DNA from: Pyrenophora tritici-repentis
Lineage: Eukaryota > Ascomycota > Dothideomycetes > Pleosporales > Pleosporaceae
Direction of reading: 5' to 3'
DNA: 64,000 nt
Assembly: GCF_003171515.1 (NCBI RefSeq)
Contig: NC_089397.1
Location: 1,798,001 to 1,862,000, forward strand
Positions 1 through 9,479 of this stretch are shown piece after piece (the first letter of the stretch is position 1; the number at the start of each line of letters is the position of its first letter). A program made the position numbers and the translations under genes. The notes under the pieces were generated by a model that did no database searches, was not told the DNA's origin, and saw nothing but the letters and a program-made list of their open reading frames with translations.

Positions 1-53
1 GTCTGCTCTGCCATCTTTGATCTAACACCCAGCAGACCTCTGGCTTCGCCTCC

Positions 54-1652
54 ATGGACCGCACTCGCTCGGCCCCCGTCATGAACCGCTCAGATTCGGC
101 AATGACCTCGACTACCCCGTACTCCGACTGGCAGTCAATGGCCCAGGAGCCGACACCCGACTACACGCTCTACTCGCATGCTCCCATGCGCAGACAGTCA
201 ACCCTCCAATCGCTCCCAGAGACGACTTGCCCTATCAACGGCAGCGTCGCCGAGTACAGCGTTGATGACTTTGTCAACAGCATTGTGCCAGATAACTCAT
301 CTACCCACCCCATCCCCCAGCATGCTCAACAGTTGCAACTGACACCACAGTGGAGTGCATCCGATGTCTCCTCGCCCAGCACGCCGTCAACTGCTCTGAT
401 GACGCCTGTTACTCAATCTAGTAACATGAGCCGTCAGGGTAGTTACAACCCCCAGTTCTTTGATAACGTTTCCATGTTGCGTGTTCCGTCCAATTCTTCA
501 TGTATGCTTCCCATCCTCTCAGAGGATGAGACTTTTCCTTATTCCTTTTCCGTCGATCATAAATCCACCAGCGAGTCCGCTGGTGCGTCTCATTTTCTCA
601 ACTTCACTGGCTCCTCCAGTGAAGGTTTCCTTTCTTCTGCTTCATCTGTTCCCGCAAGTGCGCACGCACTTGCCTCTTCCGACAACGATCTGTCGTACCT
701 GGCGGAGGATATGCGGAGGTCGACATCAGCTACATCCAGCGAGGGCTACTCGAGCGAGGCCTCTGCGTCTGGCTCGACGTACTCTCGTCAATCGCAACGC
801 GAGCGCGAAATCATCGCACAAGCTGCGTCTCGCAAGATTGCCCCCAAAGCGATCGACTGCAATAATGAGACTGCGTCCCCGTCATCAGATGCTCAGATGA
901 CTCGGATAAGGTCAGAGGATGGCTCCTCTAAAACCGTCGGTGTTCTGTCCAAAACACCCTATGTGCGCCCTCAGCACCCAAAGATCAAGTGCAACTACTG
1001 CAACGAGAGACCCGATGGGTTCCGCGGTACGCATGAGCTCGATCGCCACATTGCACGTGCCCATGCCTCGCGCCGCAAGGGCTACATCTGCATCGACTCG
1101 TCAGCAGACCAAAAGTTCCTCGCCAACTGTAAGCACTGCCGTAACAAGAAGGTATATGGCGCCTACTACAACGCTGCCGCCCATCTCCGCCGCGCTCACT
1201 TCCACCCCCGCAAGCGCGGCAGGAAGGGCAAGAACGACGAGAAGCGCGGTGGCATCGGTGGCGGAGACCACCCCCCGATGGAGTACCTCAAGCAAAACTG
1301 GATTAAAGAGGTGGAAGTCGATAACAAGCCCACACCAGAGTCGCCAGAAAGCAACTCGGACAACGACGCTGCTGATGTTTCAGACGCCGCTTTCAACCAG
1401 CCTTCTTACCCCGTCGACACCACTGCTGCTGCCACGACCGTCTACCCCGCGTCGCAACAGCCCTTGCCATCAATGCCAATGATGAACCAAGCCCCTCTTG
1501 ACTCATCATCGCAGTTCATGGACTTTGGTATGAGTATGCAACCTGAACCCATGGTCTTTGACAACACTGCTTTCTTCGACCCCAGTCTCGGCAACGTTGT
1601 CGCACCCGCCGATATGAGTAATTTCCAATTCGACGCGTACATGGGTGCTTGA
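54..1652 (+). CDS. C2H2-type zinc finger transcription factor (fungal DUF7896-like)
   Basis: Probable nuclear DNA-binding protein of 532 residues in one uninterrupted reading frame. The first 300 residues are low-complexity Ser/Thr/Pro/Gln. Two zinc fingers follow: C313, C316, H332, H337 and C359, C362, H377, H382, then a basic patch (RKRGRKGK). The C-terminal third is again Pro/Gln/Met-rich, as in activation domains. This two-finger arrangement is found in fungal regulators; I cannot name the target genes. The ATG used is the first in frame after a stop at 18-20, but CTAAC followed by CAG at 22-35 looks like an intron 3' end, so a short 5' exon may lie outside the window. Family call is from memory of the pattern. 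Confidence 0.8.
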   Translation: MDRTRSAPVMNRSDSAMTSTTPYSDWQSMAQEPTPDYTLYSHAPMRRQSTLQSLPETTCPINGSVAEYSVDDFVNSIVPDNSSTHPIPQHAQQLQLTPQWSASDVSSPSTPSTALMTPVTQSSNMSRQGSYNPQFFDNVSMLRVPSNSSCMLPILSEDETFPYSFSVDHKSTSESAGASHFLNFTGSSSEGFLSSASSVPASAHALASSDNDLSYLAEDMRRSTSATSSEGYSSEASASGSTYSRQSQREREIIAQAASRKIAPKAIDCNNETASPSSDAQMTRIRSEDGSSKTVGVLSKTPYVRPQHPKIKCNYCNERPDGFRGTHELDRHIARAHASRRKGYICIDSSADQKFLANCKHCRNKKVYGAYYNAAAHLRRAHFHPRKRGRKGKNDEKRGGIGGGDHPPMEYLKQNWIKEVEVDNKPTPESPESNSDNDAADVSDAAFNQPSYPVDTTAAATTVYPASQQPLPSMPMMNQAPLDSSSQFMDFGMSMQPEPMVFDNTAFFDPSLGNVVAPADMSNFQFDAYMGA

Positions 1653-2792
1653 TCCGGTCTGACCAGGTTGAGTTTTCCATATACCGTCGTCTTTACTTTT
1701 TTCGCTTCGCTTTCATCATCTCTTTTTTGATCTTCACGTCCTTTTTTTTCAACTATTTATTTTCTTGGACGCTTAAGACGCCTTGTTGGGCTGGCTTACG
1801 AGATGTTTGTACGTACACACATGTTTGGGCTTTGGATTCGGCGTTCAAGATGATACGTGACCACCAACTCTTGACTTGACTCTCTATGGGAGTAGTAAAG
1901 GTTGTGGTAGGTCTGCATCGTGGTGTTATTATCATTTTTTGTATTTTCTTTCCTGGCAGCTACGCAACGCAACGTAACTCAATGCCCTTGTTTCTTGTTT
2001 TGTTTTCTTTTTCGGGTGCGATCAATTTATGAGAAACGCATGGTGCGGCCCTCTTGTACTGCCGCTGCTACGGTACTGGGTGGTTATTGTTTTTTTTTGC
2101 GAGAGCGAGAGCGAGAGAGAGAGAGAGAGGGAGAGCAACTTGATGTTACCGGCTCGCTTGGATTTTCACAATCACTTGCACCGGTCATCGCTCTTTGGTA
2201 TAGCTGTTGGTAGGAAGGGATATGGCGAAATGAGAATAAGAATAAGAATAAGAATTTACTTCAATGTTTTGAGTTGTTGCATGTGATGGTGACTATTGGC
2301 TTCTACTCTTTGAAGAGTAACGTGAGGGGTGTTGATGAACATGTGGGTGTCGTGGTATGTCCTGAGTATATCTTTGCCGGTGTTGTTCATATTGTCTAGT
2401 TCTTCTGCCTACTTGCCTATTCGCTTGACACTGGTCATTCCTCGATCAAGTTTGTCTTTATACCCATTCCGTTCTCGTATCCAAAGTTCTTCGCTCTTAT
2501 CAAGATATAGGACGTCTTTCCACCAACAGTCTGCAGAATTAGTCTGTTATTGCCTGTTGAGGAGGTTACACCTGTATAGTGTTAGGGTATCTCTTTAAAG
2601 AGGTAGGCCTAGATACCTATTTGCAATAGAACGTGCAAAAGACGGTATTGAAAAGATGAGCACTAACCACTATTGTATGATTGCTATCAGATTTATGTAT
2701 CCAAGATTCCTCCCTCAAGTATTTAATATATCAAAACACATCTTATCTCTTCTCCAGACCTCCCAATCTACATCATCCTCGCACCACCCAAC
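1653..2792. other. Intergenic, simple repeats only
   Basis: 3' flank of the zinc-finger gene and 3' flank of the next, oppositely oriented gene. It is T-rich and holds a (GA)n run at about 2101-2135 and a short (AATAAG)n run at about 2232-2254. No coding region is supported. Confidence 0.6.
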
Positions 2793-3400
2793 CTAATAGC
2801 TAGAATTGGGATAATTACCACCACCCTGCCCCTCATTATCCACCGGGTTCGCCGGTCCACCAGTCTGTCCCAACGCACCTCCAGCCTGTGTCGCCTCCCC
2901 CTTCTCCGCTTTAATCGCTTCCCTCGCCTCAGCCTGCTCAGCCTTTTTCCTATTCACACGTTAGCACAACGCACAGATACCCCCAAAATGCAAACTCACC
3001 TATCCAAATCCGACGCCAAATCCGGTTGTTCTCCACCACCACCCATACCCTTGCCCCCTTTAGCCACCGCATCCGCTACCCTACCTTCACCAGGCGCCGC
3101 CATCTGCTGCCCATCCAACTCCTTGTGACGGCCTACATCTTCATGGGTGAGGCCTTTTGCTTCTTCACCGGCAGGGGCGCCGTGGACGCCTTTTCCCTCT
3201 TCGAACTTTGCATTTTGGAGTCCTTGGGCGTCGGTCGCTTGCTTGGTTGGGAGGCGCTGGTCAACAGTGGCGGCATTGTCCGAGGCGTTGAAGCTAGTTT
3301 CTTTGCGCTCCTGGGGGTCTTTGGAGGCGGGGTTGCCGGGGGTGGTGTAGGCTGTGGATTGGGTGGGTTGGGAGGGTTGGGATGAGGAGAGGGCGGACAT
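2793..3400 (-). CDS. Conserved hydrophilic fungal protein, function unknown
   Basis: Two exons, 3400-3000 and 2949-2793, around a 50-nt intron with GTGAGT donor, GCTAAC branch and TAG acceptor; 185 residues. The product is strongly hydrophilic and rich in Gly, Ala, Gln, Lys and Glu, with no membrane segment or signal peptide. A stretch near residues 80-110 (containing THEDVGRHKELDG) and the KKAEQAEAREAI helix in exon 2 look constrained and resemble small ascomycete proteins I have seen only as hypothetical. Composition recalls stress-type disordered proteins, which is only an impression. Without the intron the frame stops at 2996, so the spliced model is preferred. Confidence 0.7.
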
Positions 3401-4103
3401 TGTGGTGTTGTTGCGTTGGGGGAGGAGTGGTAGGTTATAGTAGAGCGTTTGCTTAGATGGATTGTTCTTATTTTCGTAGCTTTCGATATTAGATGTTGGG
3501 ATATAAATGTGAATTGCTGTGTGTATGTTGAGAATTGGTTGAGTTTGAAGCTTGGGAGGATTATTGTTTTGGTTGTTCTACAATACCTATGACGTATGAG
3601 GGGCCCCGTCATTCATTTCTTGCCCCACTTACTGCACCCGTGCCGTCATATGAGTACGTGAGAAAACGAATACACGGGCCGCGTTCTTAGTCTTTGTTAG
3701 TAGTAATCGATGGGTGCGTTGGGAGCTAAGTGCGCTATCGGCCTGTAAAGTTGGCTTGCTGAACCCTGAGTTAGTGAGGCCGAAGACATAGCTCATATGT
3801 TTGTGTCTGGGTCTGGGTCGTACTATGGGCAATTGTACATGGTTTGTCGTAATTGATTTTCGATATCTGGTAGTTACCATATCGCGGATGCGCGATCTCG
3901 TGGTGTAGTACCCGATATGGTATGTACCGTATGAGGATGAGCATAGCTTGCAATCCTCCATGTGCGTCCCACTGCGTACAATGCAAATCCGAATTCCCCT
4001 GTCCCCAAAAGATTCTCGACCTGAGAAACTGGGTAGTCCATAACGCCTCGAAATGATTCAAACCCCAACGCCTACGCTATGCATGCAAATCGACCCAGGG
4101 ATG
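3401..4103. other. Intergenic between tandem minus-strand genes
   Basis: Promoter side of the 185-residue gene and 3' flank of TAF3. Short overlapping ORFs on the minus strand (3629-4068) have no recognisable motif. Nothing else seen. Confidence 0.6.
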
Positions 4104-4893
4104 CTACTCCATTTCCATCGCCACGTCTGCTGAAGGCTCTCTCGCCTCGACATGATGTGTGGGCTCACGGCTTTCCCGTTCTGATTCGGCTGCTTTGGCG
4201 GCTCTTTCGCGGGTTTTACGACACCACTCTTCTATGGACTCGGCGGCTCCTCCTTCAATCTTGATGGTCTTGGGCTCAGCTGGTACTCCCAATACCGTGC
4301 CTTGGAATCTTGATTCGACGCCCGTTTTACTGTGTTTCTTCATCAAGGCTGGGGCGGAGTTAGTAAACGAATAATGTCAAGACACGCCGAGCCATACTGT
4401 TCAAATAATCCTCCATCTCTTCCTGATCAAGCTGCTCTGTCGGATTTGTCGGTACCGGCTTGTAGACACCTGCTATCCGCCTGATTTCCTTGTTTTGCTC
4501 GCCCTTGACCCATTCTATGAATTCGGTCACATCTGCCGTGTCCTCGGCGTCGCGCCGCGCTGCCTCATTCTCGCGAGCGCCTGTTTCGGCGTTATACTCT
4601 TCAAGAGGCTTCCGCAAAATCTCCTTCCAAAGCTCCTCTCCTGCCGTCATGGTTGGCACAAGGAGGGCGCAATCCTGCATTGCCATGCGCACATCGGTAA
4701 TGTCCGGAGTGAGGTCGTTGTGATTCGAATAGGCATTATAGGCTGTGCGCTCTGCCAGGACAGAAAGATAGCGCGCGGTCAGGTCTACAATGGTATCGAC
4801 GGCTGAAGGCTTTCCGTATTGGAAGCCCGTCGCGCGCAGAATATGGAGGACGGCGGGCCGTAGCAGGCTGAGGAATAGGTCGTTTTCAGACAT
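4104..4893 (-). CDS. TAF3: TFIID subunit TAF3 (histone-fold, bromodomain-associated)
   Basis: Subunit of the general transcription factor TFIID; TAF3 pairs with TAF10 through a histone fold. Exons 4893-4398 and 4348-4104 flank a 49-nt intron (GTATGG donor, perfect TACTAAC branch, CAG acceptor); 246 residues. Residues 1-80 form the histone-fold/BTP domain: an N-terminal helix (LLRPAVLHILRATGF), then VDTIVDLTARYLSVLAERTA and DVRMAMQDCALL. An acidic middle follows. Exon 2 carries the fungal SRFQGTVLG block near residue 180. No PHD finger, as expected for fungi. Divergent from TAF7, another TFIID subunit, across 303 bp. Confidence 0.9.
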
Positions 4894-5196
4894 GCTCGCG
4901 CGTTGGAGTCGAGTGCGATGCAGCGGTGCACGGGGTGAATTGGTGTTATGGCGGGACCAGTGGGCGCATTGTCGTCACGGTACGCGCATGGAGAAGTGTC
5001 GAGAAAGTAAAGGTACGCGGTTCAGAAGCTTTGGCCCTTCATCATTCCGGGTGTTGCCAAGGCCAAACCCCATGCCATTGTCACCAACCGCGACTTGCTT
5101 GCTCACAATCACTCATCCTCGCAAATGTCGCGCCCGCCGGCGTGTAAATCAGAATTCGGTCGATAAATCGCTGCACTTCTGCTTATATCGCCCAGT
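4894..5196. promoter_or_regulatory. Bidirectional promoter between TAF3 and TAF7
   Basis: The only sequence between the start codons of two divergent TFIID subunit genes, so both core promoters and 5' leaders must fit here. I see no clear TATA box. The shared-promoter role is inferred from geometry alone. Confidence 0.6.
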
Positions 5197-6864
5197 ATGA
5201 AGCTCAAACTCAAGACCAGCGCCGCCCCAAGCGATGCGCCTCAAGAGGCTCCCCCATCGAATGCGCCCACGCCCGTTACCGCGAAGCCAGGCGGCCTCAA
5301 AATCAAACTCAAACCAGTAGCACCCCCATCCGGCGAGGCGACAGACAGCCAGAATGGTGACACAACCAAAGTTAAGCGCAAATACACCAAGAAGCCCAAA
5401 ATCGATGAAAGCGGCAACGTCATTCCCCCAGGAAAGCCTGGACCAAAGAAAAGAGTCCGGGAAGAGGGTGATGATGTCGATTCACCCGCCGCCAAGCGCA
5501 AGCCAAAGCCCACTGCGAAGAGCCTCGCTATGGCCAATGACAGCGACGAGGACGACTTCACTGCTATCGAACAAGCACCCCCTCAACCCAAACTTCACAA
5601 CCGCACCCAATCTATCAAGTTATCTATCAAGCCGAAGGGTGGTCTGAATGCACCACAGCGCACTAGTACTGCTATTCTCAAGGTCAAGGGCGCAGGAAAG
5701 CCTCCGGTTAGACCATATGGTGTCGGCTATGACAGCGAGGCGGAAGAGGCAGAAGTCGACCCGGCCATTGAGTCCCAATTCGTCTTGCGAATGAAACCAG
5801 GCCCCGACTGCGATTTACTGCGAAAGTCCATCGAGGAGAAGACTATCGGCAAGAGTGTATCACAGGGGGGCCCTGGTGTCCACTTCCGGTTCTTCGATCG
5901 CGAGGGTCGCCGCGCTATGCTCACCATACAAAACCGCATATATGCCGCCACTATGGTCGAACTACCCGCCGTCATCGAATCGTTGAAGAGTTGGAACAAA
6001 AAGGACTGGGTCAAGACCGCCGACGTCTGTCAAATGCTCCTAGTCTTGGACGAAGTTAAGAACGAGGAGGAAGCAAAAAAGTACCCTCTCCCATCATACA
6101 TCTCCCCTGACACCCACCGGTTCCCTCATGGTCTCACACCGCCTATGAAGTGGGCCCGTAAGCGACGTTTCCGACCTCGCAAATCATACATTGATGTCGA
6201 GCGAGCCGAAGCACAAATGAACCGATTGTTGGCCGAGGACGAAAATGCTCATGCAACCAAGTTTGAAATGGTGGATAGTGAAGCCGAGAGCTCTGAAGAG
6301 TCAAGCTCCGAAGAGGAGGTCGATGACGAGGAGATGGTGGATGCTCCCCAAGTCGAAGAGATGGACGCCGACGCTCTCGAACAGATGCTTGCCGAGGGGC
6401 TCATGGACGACGAAGTCGAGTTGCAAGGCGACAACGATCAGATCAATGCATTGCTGAATGGTTCCAACAACATTGAAGTTGAACAAGTTGGTACTCCTAC
6501 CACTGCTCACGATGTGGCCATGCATGTGCTCAGTCAGAATGGCAATGCGGTTGTGGAAACCGAGACCGCAGCTTCCACACCGGCAGCCGCGACATCTGCA
6601 GACGACAACGATGACGACGACGATGATGCTGATTCCGACGACGACGTGGATGAAGTGGATGAGGCTGCCGCTGCTGAGGAACAGCGCCAAGAGCAGCTCA
6701 GGACTGAAATTGCGGAACTAGAAAAGGCCATCCAGCAGAGCACCGAGCAGCGCGACAGGCAGACCAACACTCTCTTCAAGAAACGTGTGCAGACACAGAT
6801 TGATAAGCAGAAGAACGATTTGGCCATCAAGCGTAAGCAGCTAAATGAGGAGGCTGATGAGTAA
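5197..6864 (+). CDS. TAF7: TFIID subunit TAF7 (TAFII55 family)
   Basis: Subunit of TFIID that in other eukaryotes binds TAF1 and restrains its activity. A single 555-residue frame. The TAFII55 domain spans about 192-330: it opens with QFVLRMKPGPDCDLLR, has the core FRFFDREGRRAMLTIQNRIYA, of which only part is quoted here, then LPAVIESLKSWN, and closes with GLTPPMKWARKRRFRPRK. Before it lie four Lys-rich [IL]K[LI]K motifs (MKLKLK, LKIKLK, IKLSIK, ILKVK). After it come long Asp/Glu tracts (about 360-480) and a C-terminal coiled coil (about 485-550). Domain order matches fungal TAF7; family assignment is firm. Confidence 0.93.
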   Translation: MKLKLKTSAAPSDAPQEAPPSNAPTPVTAKPGGLKIKLKPVAPPSGEATDSQNGDTTKVKRKYTKKPKIDESGNVIPPGKPGPKKRVREEGDDVDSPAAKRKPKPTAKSLAMANDSDEDDFTAIEQAPPQPKLHNRTQSIKLSIKPKGGLNAPQRTSTAILKVKGAGKPPVRPYGVGYDSEAEEAEVDPAIESQFVLRMKPGPDCDLLRKSIEEKTIGKSVSQGGPGVHFRFFDREGRRAMLTIQNRIYAATMVELPAVIESLKSWNKKDWVKTADVCQMLLVLDEVKNEEEAKKYPLPSYISPDTHRFPHGLTPPMKWARKRRFRPRKSYIDVERAEAQMNRLLAEDENAHATKFEMVDSEAESSEESSSEEEVDDEEMVDAPQVEEMDADALEQMLAEGLMDDEVELQGDNDQINALLNGSNNIEVEQVGTPTTAHDVAMHVLSQNGNAVVETETAASTPAAATSADDNDDDDDDADSDDDVDEVDEAAAAEEQRQEQLRTEIAELEKAIQQSTEQRDRQTNTLFKKRVQTQIDKQKNDLAIKRKQLNEEADE

Positions 6865-7337
6865 CGAGGGTTTGCTTTTGCTCTGTCACCGGACAAGAGT
6901 TTGGTGTTTGAAAGAATGTATTTACACATCCTTCACATTGCATTGTTATGGCGTTCAAGATCAAAGCATTTTCATGGCGTTACTCGGAATAGGCCGACAA
7001 TTGCATGTAGCCACTACTTGAATCCAATCACTATTACATTTGTCTGAATACTCCATGGAATGTGACATGTCCCAAGAGCGCCTTACAGTTCTGACACCGC
7101 ATGTATAGCCGGGTTTACTTTGGGTACCGATCAAGCCAGCCTCACTAGCGAGATCACGTGATCCATGGACCCTGCCAAGACGTTCTGCTTCACGGACACT
7201 CCTTATTACATATTCTTTGTTGCCCCGCAAACCTCACCAGCATCACCTCAATCGACATCCGCTTGCTGTGACCCACGTGAATAAACTGACGAGAACGCGC
7301 ATTGCTAACTGATCAGACATTTACAGAGAACGCCGAG
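6865..7337. other. Intergenic / 5' leader of the CCCH gene
   Basis: Holds the TAF7 3' flank and the upstream region of the CCCH gene. A CTGAT branch followed by a TTTACAG acceptor at about 7305-7327 suggests a 5' UTR intron just upstream of the start codon. Nothing else seen. Confidence 0.45.
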
Positions 7338-8476
7338 ATGGTGCCGTTTGGACCGCCCCCGTACACGCGGGAGCAGGTCGCTACAATGACCTCACCCGAG
7401 GAGCGTCGGCGCGCTGTAGCCGAACTGCAAGGCATGTACTACAATACGAGTTTTGCGCATAGAGACTGATATGAGAACTGTAGAGTACATCAAGATGTAC
7501 GAGGAGGGTAGTGCGGCACAGCGCAGCGCCGGCGCTGGAGACCATGGCACTGGCCGTGGTTCTGGCACCGGTGCGCGAGGCGGCTTCATTCCTCGAGGTC
7601 TCCGTGGTGGTCGAGGTGGCTACGTTCCTTGTATTTCTCGTGGTGGCCGAGGTGGCTACGGTGGTCCTCGTCATCATCCATATCAGCATCCAGCACCCAC
7701 GTTCCAGAAGCGGGCATCGACGCAGCTCTTGACCAACAACAATGCGCCAGGGGGAGTCCAGCAGCCAACCAACGTTCCGTCATGGAAGAACGACATCACG
7801 CCCAAGGGCCTTTGTTCCAAGTTCACTAGCACAGGTATTTTGACGAAATGACACTTTCAGCACTTTTCCTTCTTCTTGTGCGTTGCTGACATTTGCAGGT
7901 GTATGCAGTGGCGTATGCTCATATATCCACGATACCAACAAGCTGGCTGCTTGCAAGGCTTTGCTGTACAAGGGTCACTGTAACATGGGCCCGCGGTGCT
8001 CACTATCTCACGACTTCTCACCGCACAATGTGCCAACCTGCGACTATTTCCAACACGGAATGTGCACCAACGAGAGCTGCCGCTTTGCTCATGTTCGCAT
8101 CAACGATGCTGCACCCAACTGCGAGGCTTTTGGTACATTGGGTTATTGCGAGAAGGGAGACACCTGCCCAGGACTGCACGCACACGAGTGTCCCACTTTC
8201 GCCAACACCGGTGAATGTCGGTTCGGCGACAGATGCCGCCATGGACATGTTCGTCGCGCTGCTCGCATGAGGAACACCACTCGTCTCTCCTCTCCGGTCC
8301 AGTCACCCTCTCCAGCCACTCCCGTCACTCCCGTCACCTCTGATGCACGTGAAGAGAAACTGGACACCGCCAATGGCTCTCTCAACACCAGCGAGGAATC
8401 CCTCGAGTCAATTGTGGTCGAACAGGAGCCGAAACAGTTCACCCAGCAGGACGACTACATCTCACTCGACGGGTAG
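7338..8476 (+). CDS. CCCH zinc finger protein, ZC3H3-like
   Basis: Probable nuclear RNA-binding protein; the metazoan relative ZC3H3 acts in polyadenylation and mRNA export. Exons 7338-7431, 7484-7834 and 7899-8476; 340 residues. The N-terminal region is followed by an RGG/RGGY-rich stretch (about 50-90), then five contiguous CCCH fingers from about residue 142 to 265, starting CSKFTSTGVC and including CDYFQHGMC and CPTFANTGEC. The first finger has C-x8-C-x3-C-x3-H spacing. The tail is Ser/Pro/Glu-rich. The first intron needs a GC donor (CAAG|GCATGT) and TAG acceptor: nearby GT choices break the frame. Five-finger order fits ZC3H3 better than other CCCH families, but this was not searched. 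Confidence 0.82.
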
Positions 8477-9479
8477 TTGCCGATATCCACAGGCGGTGAG
8501 TCTTCCTCTCTGATTCTAACATGGTCCTTCTCTAACACGTCTCCTTCCAAGCATTACTTTTGCCAGCATCCATTTTGGTAGGTTTTCGACTTCATGACCA
8601 TGTGCTTTTCTTGACCCTTCAAGGTACATAGCTGTCATGGCTGCGGCGTTCAGGGTTTTCTTTCTGTGATACCCCGTCTTGCGATTTCCTAGTCGTCTTT
8701 CCATTTTCTCTTGTCAGGGCAACAGACCCATTTCATACAAACACACTCTGCAAGCAGGGTAGTGGCCACGCTCGCATGCGCATAGCATGCAGATACCTAC
8801 GTGTGGGCTCACATGGCTGCCCTATCGATGATAGGTGCATACAAAGATGATAGAAAAATCATGTAAAGAAAAAAAATATGAAGAATTGAGAATGAACGGC
8901 TTTGTTGCAGTGATGTCTTTGTGAATAAACGATCTGCTTGATGTGGATACTTGCATTGGCCCTGGAGGAGTTTGGACCGCAGGCTAGAACGGTGGCGCAT
9001 GAGTAGCGCCAGGTACCAAAGTAGTTCAAGATGAGTTAGGAGGTGTCCAGGACGTGCATTGTGTTCAGCCTGTGTAGGAAAAGCTGGTAACGAAGCAAAT
9101 GGAAGAAGCAGATTCACATAGAGGGGGTTCTGGGGTTGCGCGACATAAGACGCTTACTATTGCAGTGGTCGCGCAGCATCGAGTCTAACATTGGCGTGGT
9201 GTGGAGGCTGAGGCGGGCTGCGGCTACTGCTTGGCTTTTGTCCTACATCAATCGTGCCGTACAATTCGACAGGCACGCCGCGGATCATGAGCTCTGCCAC
9301 ATTTGCGATGAAGCTGCGAAGGTATAAGACTACTCTCAGGGTCAATTAATGCAAAGACGTCACACTGCCCTGGCTATCCTTGTGTGAAACTACTCTTGAA
9401 TATCCTTAGACCCGACCGCGTACCCCTTGCGTGCGCTGGCAACACGAAGCTCGACGCAAAAGTTCGTTTACGCACCAAC
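8477..9479. other. Intergenic
   Basis: 3' flank of the CCCH gene and promoter of the Sel1-repeat gene. Several short ORFs on both strands show no domain, signal or splice structure. Nothing supported. Confidence 0.55.

Noticed and set aside
3629..4068. Overlapping minus-strand ORFs of 64-110 codons
   Set aside because: No domain, no start context, no splice structure; they overlap each other in different frames.
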